15,412 bases of DNA, from positions 1 through 15,412 of the forward strand of contig CALJUL010000065.1 of assembly GCA_937975725.1 (NCBI GenBank). Reading direction: 5' to 3'. A model generated the notes under the pieces. It made no database searches. It saw only the letters and a list, made by a program, of their open reading frames with translations, and was not told where the DNA came from. This stretch comes from an uncultured Pseudoxanthomonas sp. (lineage in GTDB: Bacteria; Pseudomonadota; Gammaproteobacteria; Xanthomonadales; Xanthomonadaceae). Shown piece after piece: positions 8,022-14,102 of the stretch (positions within the stretch are counted from its first letter, which is position 1; the number at the start of each line of letters is the position of its first letter). The translations under genes were made by a program, and so were the position numbers.

Positions 8022-9422
8022 ATGCTTCCCCTCGTCGCCCTGGTGGGCCGCCCCAACGTCGGCAAGTCGACGCTGTTCAATGCGTTCACGCGCAGCCGCG
8101 ATGCGCTGGTGCACGACCAGCCCGGCGTCACCCGCGACCGCCACTACGGCGTCTGCCGGCTGGATACCGACCAGCCCTTCGTGGTGGTCGACACCGGCGG
8201 CATCGCCGGCGAGGAAGAGGGGCTGGCCGGCGCCACCGCCCGCCAGGCGCGCGCGGCCGCCGAGGAGGCGGACCTGGTGCTGTTCGTCGTCGACGGCCGC
8301 GAAGGCGCCTCGGCGCTGGACGACGACATCCTGGGCTGGCTGCGCAAGGCCTCGCGCCCCACCTTGCTGGTGATCAACAAGATCGATGGCGTGGACGAAG
8401 CGGCCGCGCGCGCGGAATTCGCCCGCTACGGCTTCGCCGACGCCATCACGGTCTCGGCCGCGCACCGGCAGGGCATCGATGACCTGCTGGACGAAGTGCG
8501 GCAGCGGCTGCCGGAAGAGGGCGCCGGCGAAACCCTGGACGACGACCCGGCACGCATGCGCGTGGCCTTCGTCGGCCGCCCCAACGTGGGCAAGTCCACG
8601 CTGGTGAACCGCCTGCTGGGCGAGGAGCGCATGATCGCCTCCGACGTGCCCGGCACCACCCGCGATTCCATCGCCGTGGACCTGGAGCGCGACGGCCGGC
8701 TGTACCGGCTGGTCGATACCGCCGGCCTGCGCCGCAAGTCGCGGGTGGACGAGGCGGTGGAGAAGTTCAGCGTGGTCAAGACGCTGCAGTCCATCGAGCA
8801 GTGCCAGGTGGCGGTGCTGTTGCTGGATGCCAGCGAGGGCGTGACCGACCAGGACGCCAGCGTGCTGGGCGCGATCCTCGACGCCGGCCGCGCACTGGTG
8901 GTGGCGATCAACAAGTGGGATGGGCTGACCGCCTACCAGCGCGAGCAGGCCGAAGCGCTGCTGTCGCGCAAGCTGGGCTTCGTGGAATGGGCCGAGGCGG
9001 TGCGCATCTCCGCGTTGCACGGCTCGGGCCTGCGCGAACTGTTCAAGGCGATCCACCGCGCGCACGCCTCGGCAACCCGCGAGTTCGGCACCAGCGAGGT
9101 CAACAAGGCGCTGGAAATCGCCTGCGAGAGCAACCCGCCGCCCAGCATCCGCGGCCACGTCTCCAAGCTGCGCTACGTGCACCCGGGCGGCAGCAATCCG
9201 CCGACCTTCATCGTCCACGGCACCCGCCTGAAGGTGCTGCCGGATTCGTACAAGCGCTACCTGGAGAACTTCTTCCGCAAGCGCTTCAAGCTGGTCGGCA
9301 CGCCGGTGCGGTTCCTGTTCCGCGAAGGCGCCAATCCCTACGAAGGCAAGAAGAACGTGCTGACCGAGCGCCAGGTCGCGCGCAAGCGCCGGCTGATCCG
9401 GCACGTCAAGCGCAGCAAGTGA
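8022..9422 (+). CDS. der: Ribosome biogenesis GTPase Der (EngA)
   Basis: Der is an essential double GTPase needed for assembly of the 50S ribosomal subunit. The 466-residue product has two G domains in tandem. P-loops GRPNVGKST are at residues 9-17 and 185-193. The G3 motif DTGG is in the first domain and DTAG in the second. G4 motifs are NKID at 119-122 and NKWD at 297-300. The C-terminal KH-like RNA-binding domain starts near residue 355 (PPSIRGHVSKLRYVHP, then PVRFLFREGANPYEG) and ends in a basic tail. The length is near the family norm (E. coli 490). ATG 8022 gives the canonical N-terminus MLPLVALVGRPN, but no purine-rich ribosome binding site precedes it. The stop overlaps the moeA start as GTGA. 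Confidence 0.98.
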   Translation: MLPLVALVGRPNVGKSTLFNAFTRSRDALVHDQPGVTRDRHYGVCRLDTDQPFVVVDTGGIAGEEEGLAGATARQARAAAEEADLVLFVVDGREGASALDDDILGWLRKASRPTLLVINKIDGVDEAAARAEFARYGFADAITVSAAHRQGIDDLLDEVRQRLPEEGAGETLDDDPARMRVAFVGRPNVGKSTLVNRLLGEERMIASDVPGTTRDSIAVDLERDGRLYRLVDTAGLRRKSRVDEAVEKFSVVKTLQSIEQCQVAVLLLDASEGVTDQDASVLGAILDAGRALVVAINKWDGLTAYQREQAEALLSRKLGFVEWAEAVRISALHGSGLRELFKAIHRAHASATREFGTSEVNKALEIACESNPPPSIRGHVSKLRYVHPGGSNPPTFIVHGTRLKVLPDSYKRYLENFFRKRFKLVGTPVRFLFREGANPYEGKKNVLTERQVARKRRLIRHVKRSK

Positions 9423-10636
9423 ACGACCACCCGGCGCGGATCGGTTTCGACCAGGCCCGGGACATCGTCCGCGCGGTCGCGGCCGAGCGCGTGACCGGGC
9501 AGGAATCCGTGGCGATCCAGCGCGCCTCCGGCCGCATGCTGGCCGAAAAGATCGTCGCGCCGATCGCGCTGCCGCCGTTCGACAACAGCCGCATGGACGG
9601 CTTTGCCTTCGCCCATGCCAGCCTGCGGCCGCACGAGGCGACGCCGTTGCGGCTCGTGGGCGAGCAGTTCGCCGGGCCGCTGCTGCCGCTGCGCGTGGGT
9701 GCGGGCGAATGCGTCCGCATCACCACCGGCGCCCCCCTGCCGGCGGGCACCGATACCGTGGCCATCCGCGAACAGGCCAGCGAACGCGAGGGCACGGTCA
9801 GCGTGCCGGCCGGGATCGCGGCCGGCGCCGACGTGCGCCGCGCCGGCGAGGACGTGGCGGCCGGTACGGCTATGCTGGCGCCCGGGCAACCGCTGACGCC
9901 GGCGCGCGCCGGCCTGCTGGCCGCGCTGGGCATCGCCTCGGTGGCGGTCGCGCGCCGGCCCACGGTGGCCGTCTTCACCACCGGCGACGAACTGGTCGAG
10001 CCCGGCATGCCGCTGTCGCCGGGGCAGATCTACAACGGCAACCGCGACCTGCTGATGGCGCTGCTGCGCGCCGAGGGACTGGAGCCCACCGCCTGGCCCA
10101 CGCTGCCCGACGATCCGGCACGCATGACCACCCTGCTGGGCGATGCGGCCTCGGCCTTCGACGTGGTGATCACCTGCGGCGGCGTGTCGGCCGGGGACAA
10201 GGACCATCTGCCGGCGTTGTTGCGCGTGCACGGCCGCATCCGTTTCTGGCGGGTGCGGATCAAGCCCGGCATGCCGGTGCTGCTGGGCGAATGGGACCGC
10301 GCCGTCTTCCTGTGCCTGCCGGGCAATCCGGTCTCCGCGCTGGCGACCTTCCTCACACTGGGGCGGGAACTGCTCGACGGCATGCAGGGCCGGCGCGAAC
10401 CGCGCAGCGCCTGGAAGGCACGACTGGCGGCGCCCTGGCGGAAGACCCACGAACGCCTCGAATTCCTGCGAGGGCACCTGGCCTCGGACGCGACCGGGCA
10501 GCTCCTGGCCGTGCCCGAGGCGGCGGACGCCTCGCACCAATTGCGCGCAGCGGCCGACAGCAACGCCTTGCTGGTGCTGGCCGAAGGCGCGCGCGACTAC
10601 GCCGCAGGCGACTTGGTCGAAGTGCTGCCGTACTGA
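9419..10636 (+). CDS. moeA: Molybdopterin molybdotransferase MoeA
   Basis: MoeA inserts molybdate into adenylylated molybdopterin in the last general step of molybdenum-cofactor synthesis. The 405-residue product (E. coli 411) has the family motifs in order: PPFDNSRMDGFAF (residues 52-64), TTGAPLPAGTDTV (102-114), TTGDELVEPG with D190, IYNGN, TCGGVSAGDKDH, RIKPGMPVLLG and LPGNPVSALATF, followed by the beta-barrel C-terminal domain. I chose GTG 9419, which overlaps the der stop as GTGA, because the frame continues far upstream only as an antisense-free shadow inside der. No ribosome binding site is visible, so translation probably depends on coupling to der. The MoeB-type gene follows 65 bp later; other Mo-cofactor genes are not in the window. 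Confidence 0.96.
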   Translation: MNDHPARIGFDQARDIVRAVAAERVTGQESVAIQRASGRMLAEKIVAPIALPPFDNSRMDGFAFAHASLRPHEATPLRLVGEQFAGPLLPLRVGAGECVRITTGAPLPAGTDTVAIREQASEREGTVSVPAGIAAGADVRRAGEDVAAGTAMLAPGQPLTPARAGLLAALGIASVAVARRPTVAVFTTGDELVEPGMPLSPGQIYNGNRDLLMALLRAEGLEPTAWPTLPDDPARMTTLLGDAASAFDVVITCGGVSAGDKDHLPALLRVHGRIRFWRVRIKPGMPVLLGEWDRAVFLCLPGNPVSALATFLTLGRELLDGMQGRREPRSAWKARLAAPWRKTHERLEFLRGHLASDATGQLLAVPEAADASHQLRAAADSNALLVLAEGARDYAAGDLVEVLPY

Positions 10637-10689
10637 CGGCGGGCACATGCTGTTCCATGCCGGCCGGATGCATCCGCGGAAGGCTGGGC

Positions 10690-10695
10690 GATAAT
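10690..10695 (+). promoter_or_regulatory. Candidate -10 element of a leaderless promoter for the moeB-type gene
   Basis: GATAAT ends seven bases before the A of ATG 10702, so a transcript starting at the usual distance would begin at the start codon. No clear -35 hexamer (GATGCA at 10667-10672 is poor) and no ribosome binding site are seen before the ATG. Confidence 0.4.
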
Positions 10696-10701
10696 CCCGC
10701 C

Positions 10702-11844
10702 ATGGCGATCCACGACATCACCCCGGCCGAAGTGGCCGCCTGGCTGGCGCAGGGCAGCGCCTTCATCGACGTGCGCGAAGAACACGAGCGCGCCAGCGGC
10801 CAGGCCGAAGGCGCGCGCGGCATCGCCAGGGCTGACTTGCTGGCCGATCCTGCCGTCCATCTGCCCGATCCCGATGCACCGGTCGTGCTGATCTGCCAGA
10901 AGGGCGCGCGCTCGCTGGATGCCGCGCGCGCGCTCCAGGCCGTGGGCTATGCGCGGATCGCCTCGGTCGCCGGCGGCACGTCGCGCTGGATCGGGGAAGG
11001 CCGCCCCGTGCTGCGCCCGGTGCTGTCCGCCGACGAGCAGGATTTCCACGAACGCTATTCCCGCCACCTGCTGCTGCCGGAAGTCGGCATGGCCGGACAG
11101 CGGCGGCTGCAACAGGCGCGCGTGCTGATGATCGGCGCAGGCGGGCTGGGGTCGCCGGCGGCGTTCTACCTCGCCGCCGCCGGCGTGGGGCATCTGCGCA
11201 TCGCCGACGACGACGTGGTCGACCGCAGCAACCTGCAACGCCAGATCCTGCATGCCGACGCCCGCATCGGCCAGCCGAAGGTGGCGTCGGCGCAGGCCGC
11301 GCTGTCCGCGCTCAATCCGCGCACGCGGGTGGAAGCCGTCGCCGAGCGGGTGACGGCCGCCAACGTGGAATGCGTGCTGGACGGCGTGGACGTGGTGGTG
11401 GACGGCGCCGACAACTTCCCGGTGCGCTACCTGCTCAACGACGCCTGTGTGAAGCTGGGCAAGCCGCTGGTGTACGGCGCCGTGCAGCGCTTCGAAGGCC
11501 AGGCGAGCGTGTTCGACGCCGGCCGCCGGCGCGGCCAGGCGCCGTGCTACCGCTGCCTGTTCCCGGAACCGCCTCCGCCCGAGTTCGCCCCCAACTGCGC
11601 CGAGGCCGGCGTGCTGGGGGTGCTGCCGGGCGTGATCGGCCTGCTGCAGGCCACCGAGGCGATCAAGCTGCTGCTGGACATCGGCGAACCGCTCACCGGC
11701 CGGCTGCTGCACTTCGACGCACTGGCGATGCGCTTCCGCGAAACCCGGCTGCGCCATGATCCGGATTGCCCGGTATGCGCGGCCGGCCGGCCATTCCCCG
11801 GCTACATCGACTACCAGGCGTTCTGCGCGACCGGCACCGGCTGA
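10702..11844 (+). CDS. moeB: Rhodanese-MoeB/ThiF fusion: sulfur-carrier adenylyltransferase/sulfurtransferase
   Basis: The protein should adenylylate the C-terminal glycine of a ubiquitin-like sulfur carrier (MoaD and/or ThiS) for thiocarboxylate formation. Its 380 residues begin with a rhodanese domain (about 1-105): FIDVREEHERASG and the catalytic loop CQKGARS with C65, the complete CxxGxRS type. The E1-like domain follows: YSRHLLLPEVG at about 119, ATP-binding GAGGLGS at 145-151, DRSNLQRQILH, and VVDGADNFPVRYLLND. Zinc cysteine pairs are CYRC (282, 285) and CPVC (356, 359); C299 lies in the conserved NCAEAGVLGVLPG loop. In eukaryotic MOCS3/Uba4 the rhodanese is C-terminal; here it is N-terminal. 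Following moeA supports a molybdenum-cofactor role, but ThiS activation cannot be excluded. The gene may be leaderless, with GATAAT just before the ATG. Confidence 0.92.
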   Translation: MAIHDITPAEVAAWLAQGSAFIDVREEHERASGQAEGARGIARADLLADPAVHLPDPDAPVVLICQKGARSLDAARALQAVGYARIASVAGGTSRWIGEGRPVLRPVLSADEQDFHERYSRHLLLPEVGMAGQRRLQQARVLMIGAGGLGSPAAFYLAAAGVGHLRIADDDVVDRSNLQRQILHADARIGQPKVASAQAALSALNPRTRVEAVAERVTAANVECVLDGVDVVVDGADNFPVRYLLNDACVKLGKPLVYGAVQRFEGQASVFDAGRRRGQAPCYRCLFPEPPPPEFAPNCAEAGVLGVLPGVIGLLQATEAIKLLLDIGEPLTGRLLHFDALAMRFRETRLRHDPDCPVCAAGRPFPGYIDYQAFCATGTG

Positions 11845-11848
11845 TCCG

Positions 11849-11990
11849 TGTAGGAGGGGCTTCAGCCCCGACCGTGGATTCGAGAGAGACAAGGACAAAG
11901 CCTTTAGGTACCCGCATGGACGCGCTGCGGCGCGTTCGTCATCGTGCAGACCGAGAGACTGTCGAGGCGCGGGCTGAAGTCCCTCCTGCA
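11849..11990. repeat. REP/REPIN-like inverted pair (GTAG-headed palindrome)
   Basis: TGTAGGAGGGGCTTCAGCCCCGAC at 11849-11872 has a GTAG head and a GGGGC-TTCA-GCCCC hairpin, the form of Stenotrophomonas-type GTAG REP elements. On the opposite strand, 11961-11990 carries a diverged partner that begins TGCAGGAGGGACTTCAGCCC. Two REPs facing each other over about 140 bp form a REPIN-like unit. Between them a perfect 6-bp stem, ACGCGC-TGCG-GCGCGT, lies at 11920-11935. It fills the gap between the converging moeB-type and LysR-type genes, where it may also end or protect transcripts. Confidence 0.75.
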
Positions 11991-12009
11991 GCGTGTGGAT
12001 GTGGAGGTC

Positions 12010-12909
12010 TCAGCGCTCGGCGTGAGGCGCAACGATGGTGTCCATCCAGTCGATGAAGGCCTGCAGCAGGCGCGAGGCGCGCTGTTGCGGGGGATACAGG
12101 GCGGTCAACGGCAGGCTCGGCGGCGGGTGCGCGGGCAGCAGTTCCACCAGCGCGCCGGAGGCCAGCGCGTCGGCCACGTCGTAGCGCGGCACCTGGATCA
12201 CGCCCAGCCCGGCGAGCGCGCAGGCGATATAGGTTTCCGCGTTCGCCACCGCCACGCGGCCGTGCAACGCGCGCACCGCGGTTCCTCCGGGCGTAGTGAA
12301 GGTGAAGTCCTCCGGCTTGCCGACCGGCATGCGCCCGAAATGCACCGCCGGCAGCGCGGCGAGGTCGTCGAGGGTGGCGACGACGGGGTGCCGGGCCAGC
12401 AGCGAAGGCGCTGCGCACGTGACCTGGCCGAGCCGTCCCAGCGGACGCGCGACCAGGTTGAGGTCGCCGAGTTCGCCGACCCGCAGCACGCAGTCGATGC
12501 CCTCGGCAACCAGGTCGGTGACGCGGTCGGTGCCGCCGAAATCCAGGCTGGCGCCGGGATACGCATCGAGGAAGCCGGGCAGGGCGGGCGCGATCAGCAG
12601 GCGCGCCATCCGCGCGGGCACTTCGATGCGCAGCAGGCCGGCGGGGCGCTCGGCGGTGCGGAACAGTTGCTCGATGCCTTCCACCTCGACCAGCAGGTCG
12701 GGACAACGCGCGCGCAACAGTTCGCCGTCGCTGCTGAGCTGGACGTGCCGGGTGGTGCGCAGGAACAGTTGGGAACCCAGGTGCTGTTCGAGTTTCTGCA
12801 CCGCCGCCGACACCGAGGACGGCGCCATGCCGAGCTGGTCGGCCGCCCGGCTGAAGCTGCCGCTGTCGGCCACGCGCTGGAAGATGCGCAGGTGCTGGAC
12901 GAGATCCAT
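12010..12909 (-). CDS. LysR-family transcriptional regulator
   Basis: This 299-residue protein has the standard LysR layout. An N-terminal winged helix-turn-helix (residues 1-60) contains LRIFQRVADSGSFSRAADQL and SSVSAAVQKLEQHLGSQLFLRTTR. A linker helix follows, then a periplasmic-binding-protein-like effector domain from about residue 90 (LRIEVPARMARLLIAPALPGFLDAYP, then GIDCVLRVGELGDLNLVARPLG, then GLGVIQVPRYDVADAL). The effector-domain wording resembles the large AaeR/CrgA/YhjC-like group of proteobacterial LysR proteins; the ligand cannot be told. It is divergent from a short-chain dehydrogenase gene across a 99-bp AT-rich region, so that gene is the most likely target. A T-N11-A dyad at 12916-12932 lies seven bases before its start codon. 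Confidence 0.95.
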   Translation of the reverse strand: MDLVQHLRIFQRVADSGSFSRAADQLGMAPSSVSAAVQKLEQHLGSQLFLRTTRHVQLSSDGELLRARCPDLLVEVEGIEQLFRTAERPAGLLRIEVPARMARLLIAPALPGFLDAYPGASLDFGGTDRVTDLVAEGIDCVLRVGELGDLNLVARPLGRLGQVTCAAPSLLARHPVVATLDDLAALPAVHFGRMPVGKPEDFTFTTPGGTAVRALHGRVAVANAETYIACALAGLGVIQVPRYDVADALASGALVELLPAHPPPSLPLTALYPPQQRASRLLQAFIDWMDTIVAPHAER

Positions 12910-12915
12910 GGGATT

Positions 12916-12932
12916 ATTCGATAACTTCGAAT
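12916..12932. promoter_or_regulatory. Probable LysR-type binding site (T-N11-A dyad)
   Basis: ATTCGA (12916-12921) and TCGAAT (12927-12932) form a perfect inverted repeat with a 5-bp spacer. T12918 and A12930 fit the T-N11-A LysR box. The site lies directly upstream of the LysR gene start and in the shared control region with the divergent dehydrogenase gene. The whole stretch 12913-12967 is strikingly AT-rich for this genome. Confidence 0.6.
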
Positions 12933-13008
12933 TGATAAGCCATATTAGCGATATTTATCTGATCAATCGGGCTTGGTGAACTGCGTCTCCCCGAACCGGA
13001 GTACGCAT

Positions 13009-13788
13009 ATGACCGCATCCCCGCATTCCATCCAGGGCAAGGTGGCCCTGATCGCCGGCGGCGCCAAGAACCTCGGCGGGTTGATCGCCCGCGACCTGGC
13101 CCGGCATGGCGCCGCCGCCATCGCCATCCACTACAACAGCGACGCCAGCCGCGCCGACGCGGAGCGCACGCTCGCCGCGATCGAGGACGCCGGCGCGAAG
13201 GCCGTCGCCCTGCAGGGCGACCTGACCACCGCCGCCGGCATGGAGGCGCTGTTCGCCGGGACCGTCGCCGCCGTCGGCCGGCCGGACATCGCCATCAACA
13301 CGGTCGGCAAGGTGCTGAAAAAGCCGATCGCCGACATCAGCGAGGCCGAGTACGACGAGATGGCGGCGGTGAACGCCAAGTCCGCGTTCTTCTTCCTCAA
13401 GGAGGCCGGCAAGCACGTCAACGACAACGGCAAGGTGTGCACGCTGGTCACCTCGCTGCTGGGCGCGTTCACGCCGTTCTATGCGTCCTACGCCGGCACC
13501 AAGGCGCCGGTGGAGCACTTCACGCGCGCCGCGGCCAAGGAGTTCGGCGCGCGCGGCATCTCGGTGACCGCGGTCGGCCCGGGCCCGATGGACACGCCGT
13601 TCTTCTATCCGGCCGAAGGCGAGGACGCGGTGGCGTACCACAGGACCGCGGCGGCGCTGTCGCCCTACAGCAAGACCGGGCTGACCGACATCGAGGACGT
13701 GGTGCCCTTCATCCGCCACCTGGTCAGCGATGGCTGGTGGATCACCGGGCAGACCATCCTGATCAATGGTGGCTACACCACCAAGTGA
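13009..13788 (+). CDS. SDR-family NAD(P)-dependent oxidoreductase
   Basis: A 259-residue classical short-chain dehydrogenase/reductase, presumably cytoplasmic, oxidising or reducing a carbonyl/alcohol with NAD(P). The cofactor motif is GGAKNLGG at residues 17-24, a variant of TGxxxGIG. GDLTT at 70-74 follows. The usual NNAG appears as NTVG (97-100). The catalytic tetrad is N122, S149, Y161 and K165 (YAGTK). The C-terminal segment WITGQTILINGGYTTK is typical. The ATG at 13009 is preceded by GGAG with 7-bp spacing; an upstream in-frame TTG at 12973 is not favoured. The substrate is unknown: 3-oxoacyl-ACP reductase-like and sugar-alcohol dehydrogenase-like enzymes share this fold. It is divergent from a LysR gene that probably controls it. 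Confidence 0.93.
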   Translation: MTASPHSIQGKVALIAGGAKNLGGLIARDLARHGAAAIAIHYNSDASRADAERTLAAIEDAGAKAVALQGDLTTAAGMEALFAGTVAAVGRPDIAINTVGKVLKKPIADISEAEYDEMAAVNAKSAFFFLKEAGKHVNDNGKVCTLVTSLLGAFTPFYASYAGTKAPVEHFTRAAAKEFGARGISVTAVGPGPMDTPFFYPAEGEDAVAYHRTAAALSPYSKTGLTDIEDVVPFIRHLVSDGWWITGQTILINGGYTTK

Positions 13789-13822
13789 GGCATCATCGGC
13801 CGTCGCCGCCGGGAGTCCCGCC

Positions 13823-14074
13823 ATGCGTACCCTGATCCTGCTCGCCGCCGGCCTGCTGCTGGCCGCACTGCTCCCGCTCATCGGCACCGGCAGGCCGCGA
13901 CGGATCGCGGCGGGTGCGTTCTGCCTGCTGTGGCTCGCCGTGGTGGCGTGGAACCTGGCGACGGGCCTGTCGCATGGTTATTCGCTCGCCGAGGAACTGC
14001 CGATCCAGGCGCTGATCCTGCTGCCGCCGGTCGCGCTGGCCTGGTGGCTCGGCGGGCGGAAGCGCGGCGGGTGA
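13823..14074 (+). CDS. Small inner-membrane protein of unknown function
   Basis: An 83-residue hydrophobic protein that I do not recognise. It shows an N-terminal membrane segment (about residues 2-20, LILLAAGLLLAALLPL), a short basic loop GRPRR, a second segment (about 28-46, AGAFCLLWLAVVAWNLATGL), a polar stretch HGYSLAEELP, and a third segment (about 60-76, ALILLPPVALAWWLG) ending in basic RKRGG. Three segments with basic residues after the first and third are compatible with an inner-membrane protein. GGGAG with 7-bp spacing supports ATG 13823. It lies 34 bp after the dehydrogenase gene and 28 bp before the antiporter gene, so co-transcription with the dehydrogenase gene is possible. Function is not assigned. 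Confidence 0.78.
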   Translation: MRTLILLAAGLLLAALLPLIGTGRPRRIAAGAFCLLWLAVVAWNLATGLSHGYSLAEELPIQALILLPPVALAWWLGGRKRGG

Positions 14075-14090
14075 GGTCGCCGGCTTCCGT

Positions 14091-14096
14091 TAGACT
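14091..14096 (+). promoter_or_regulatory. Candidate -10 element of a leaderless promoter for the Kef-type gene
   Basis: TAGACT ends seven bases before ATG 14103, so transcription could begin at the start codon. No ribosome binding site is present before this ATG, and no good -35 is seen. The geometry is the same as before the moeB-type gene at 10702. Confidence 0.35.
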
Positions 14097-14102
14097 TCCG
14101 GC

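Noticed and set aside
8801..9418. Long N-terminal extension of moeA inside der
   Set aside because: The extension is an out-of-frame reading of der. GTG 9419 gives the normal MoeA length and a GTGA overlap.
9709..10701. Long N-terminal extension of the moeB-type frame inside moeA
   Set aside because: It is a shadow of moeA; ATG 10702 begins directly at the rhodanese domain.
12973..13008. TTG start adding 12 residues to the SDR gene
   Set aside because: ATG 13009 has GGAG at ideal spacing and gives the usual short N-terminus before the Rossmann fold; the TTG has no such site.
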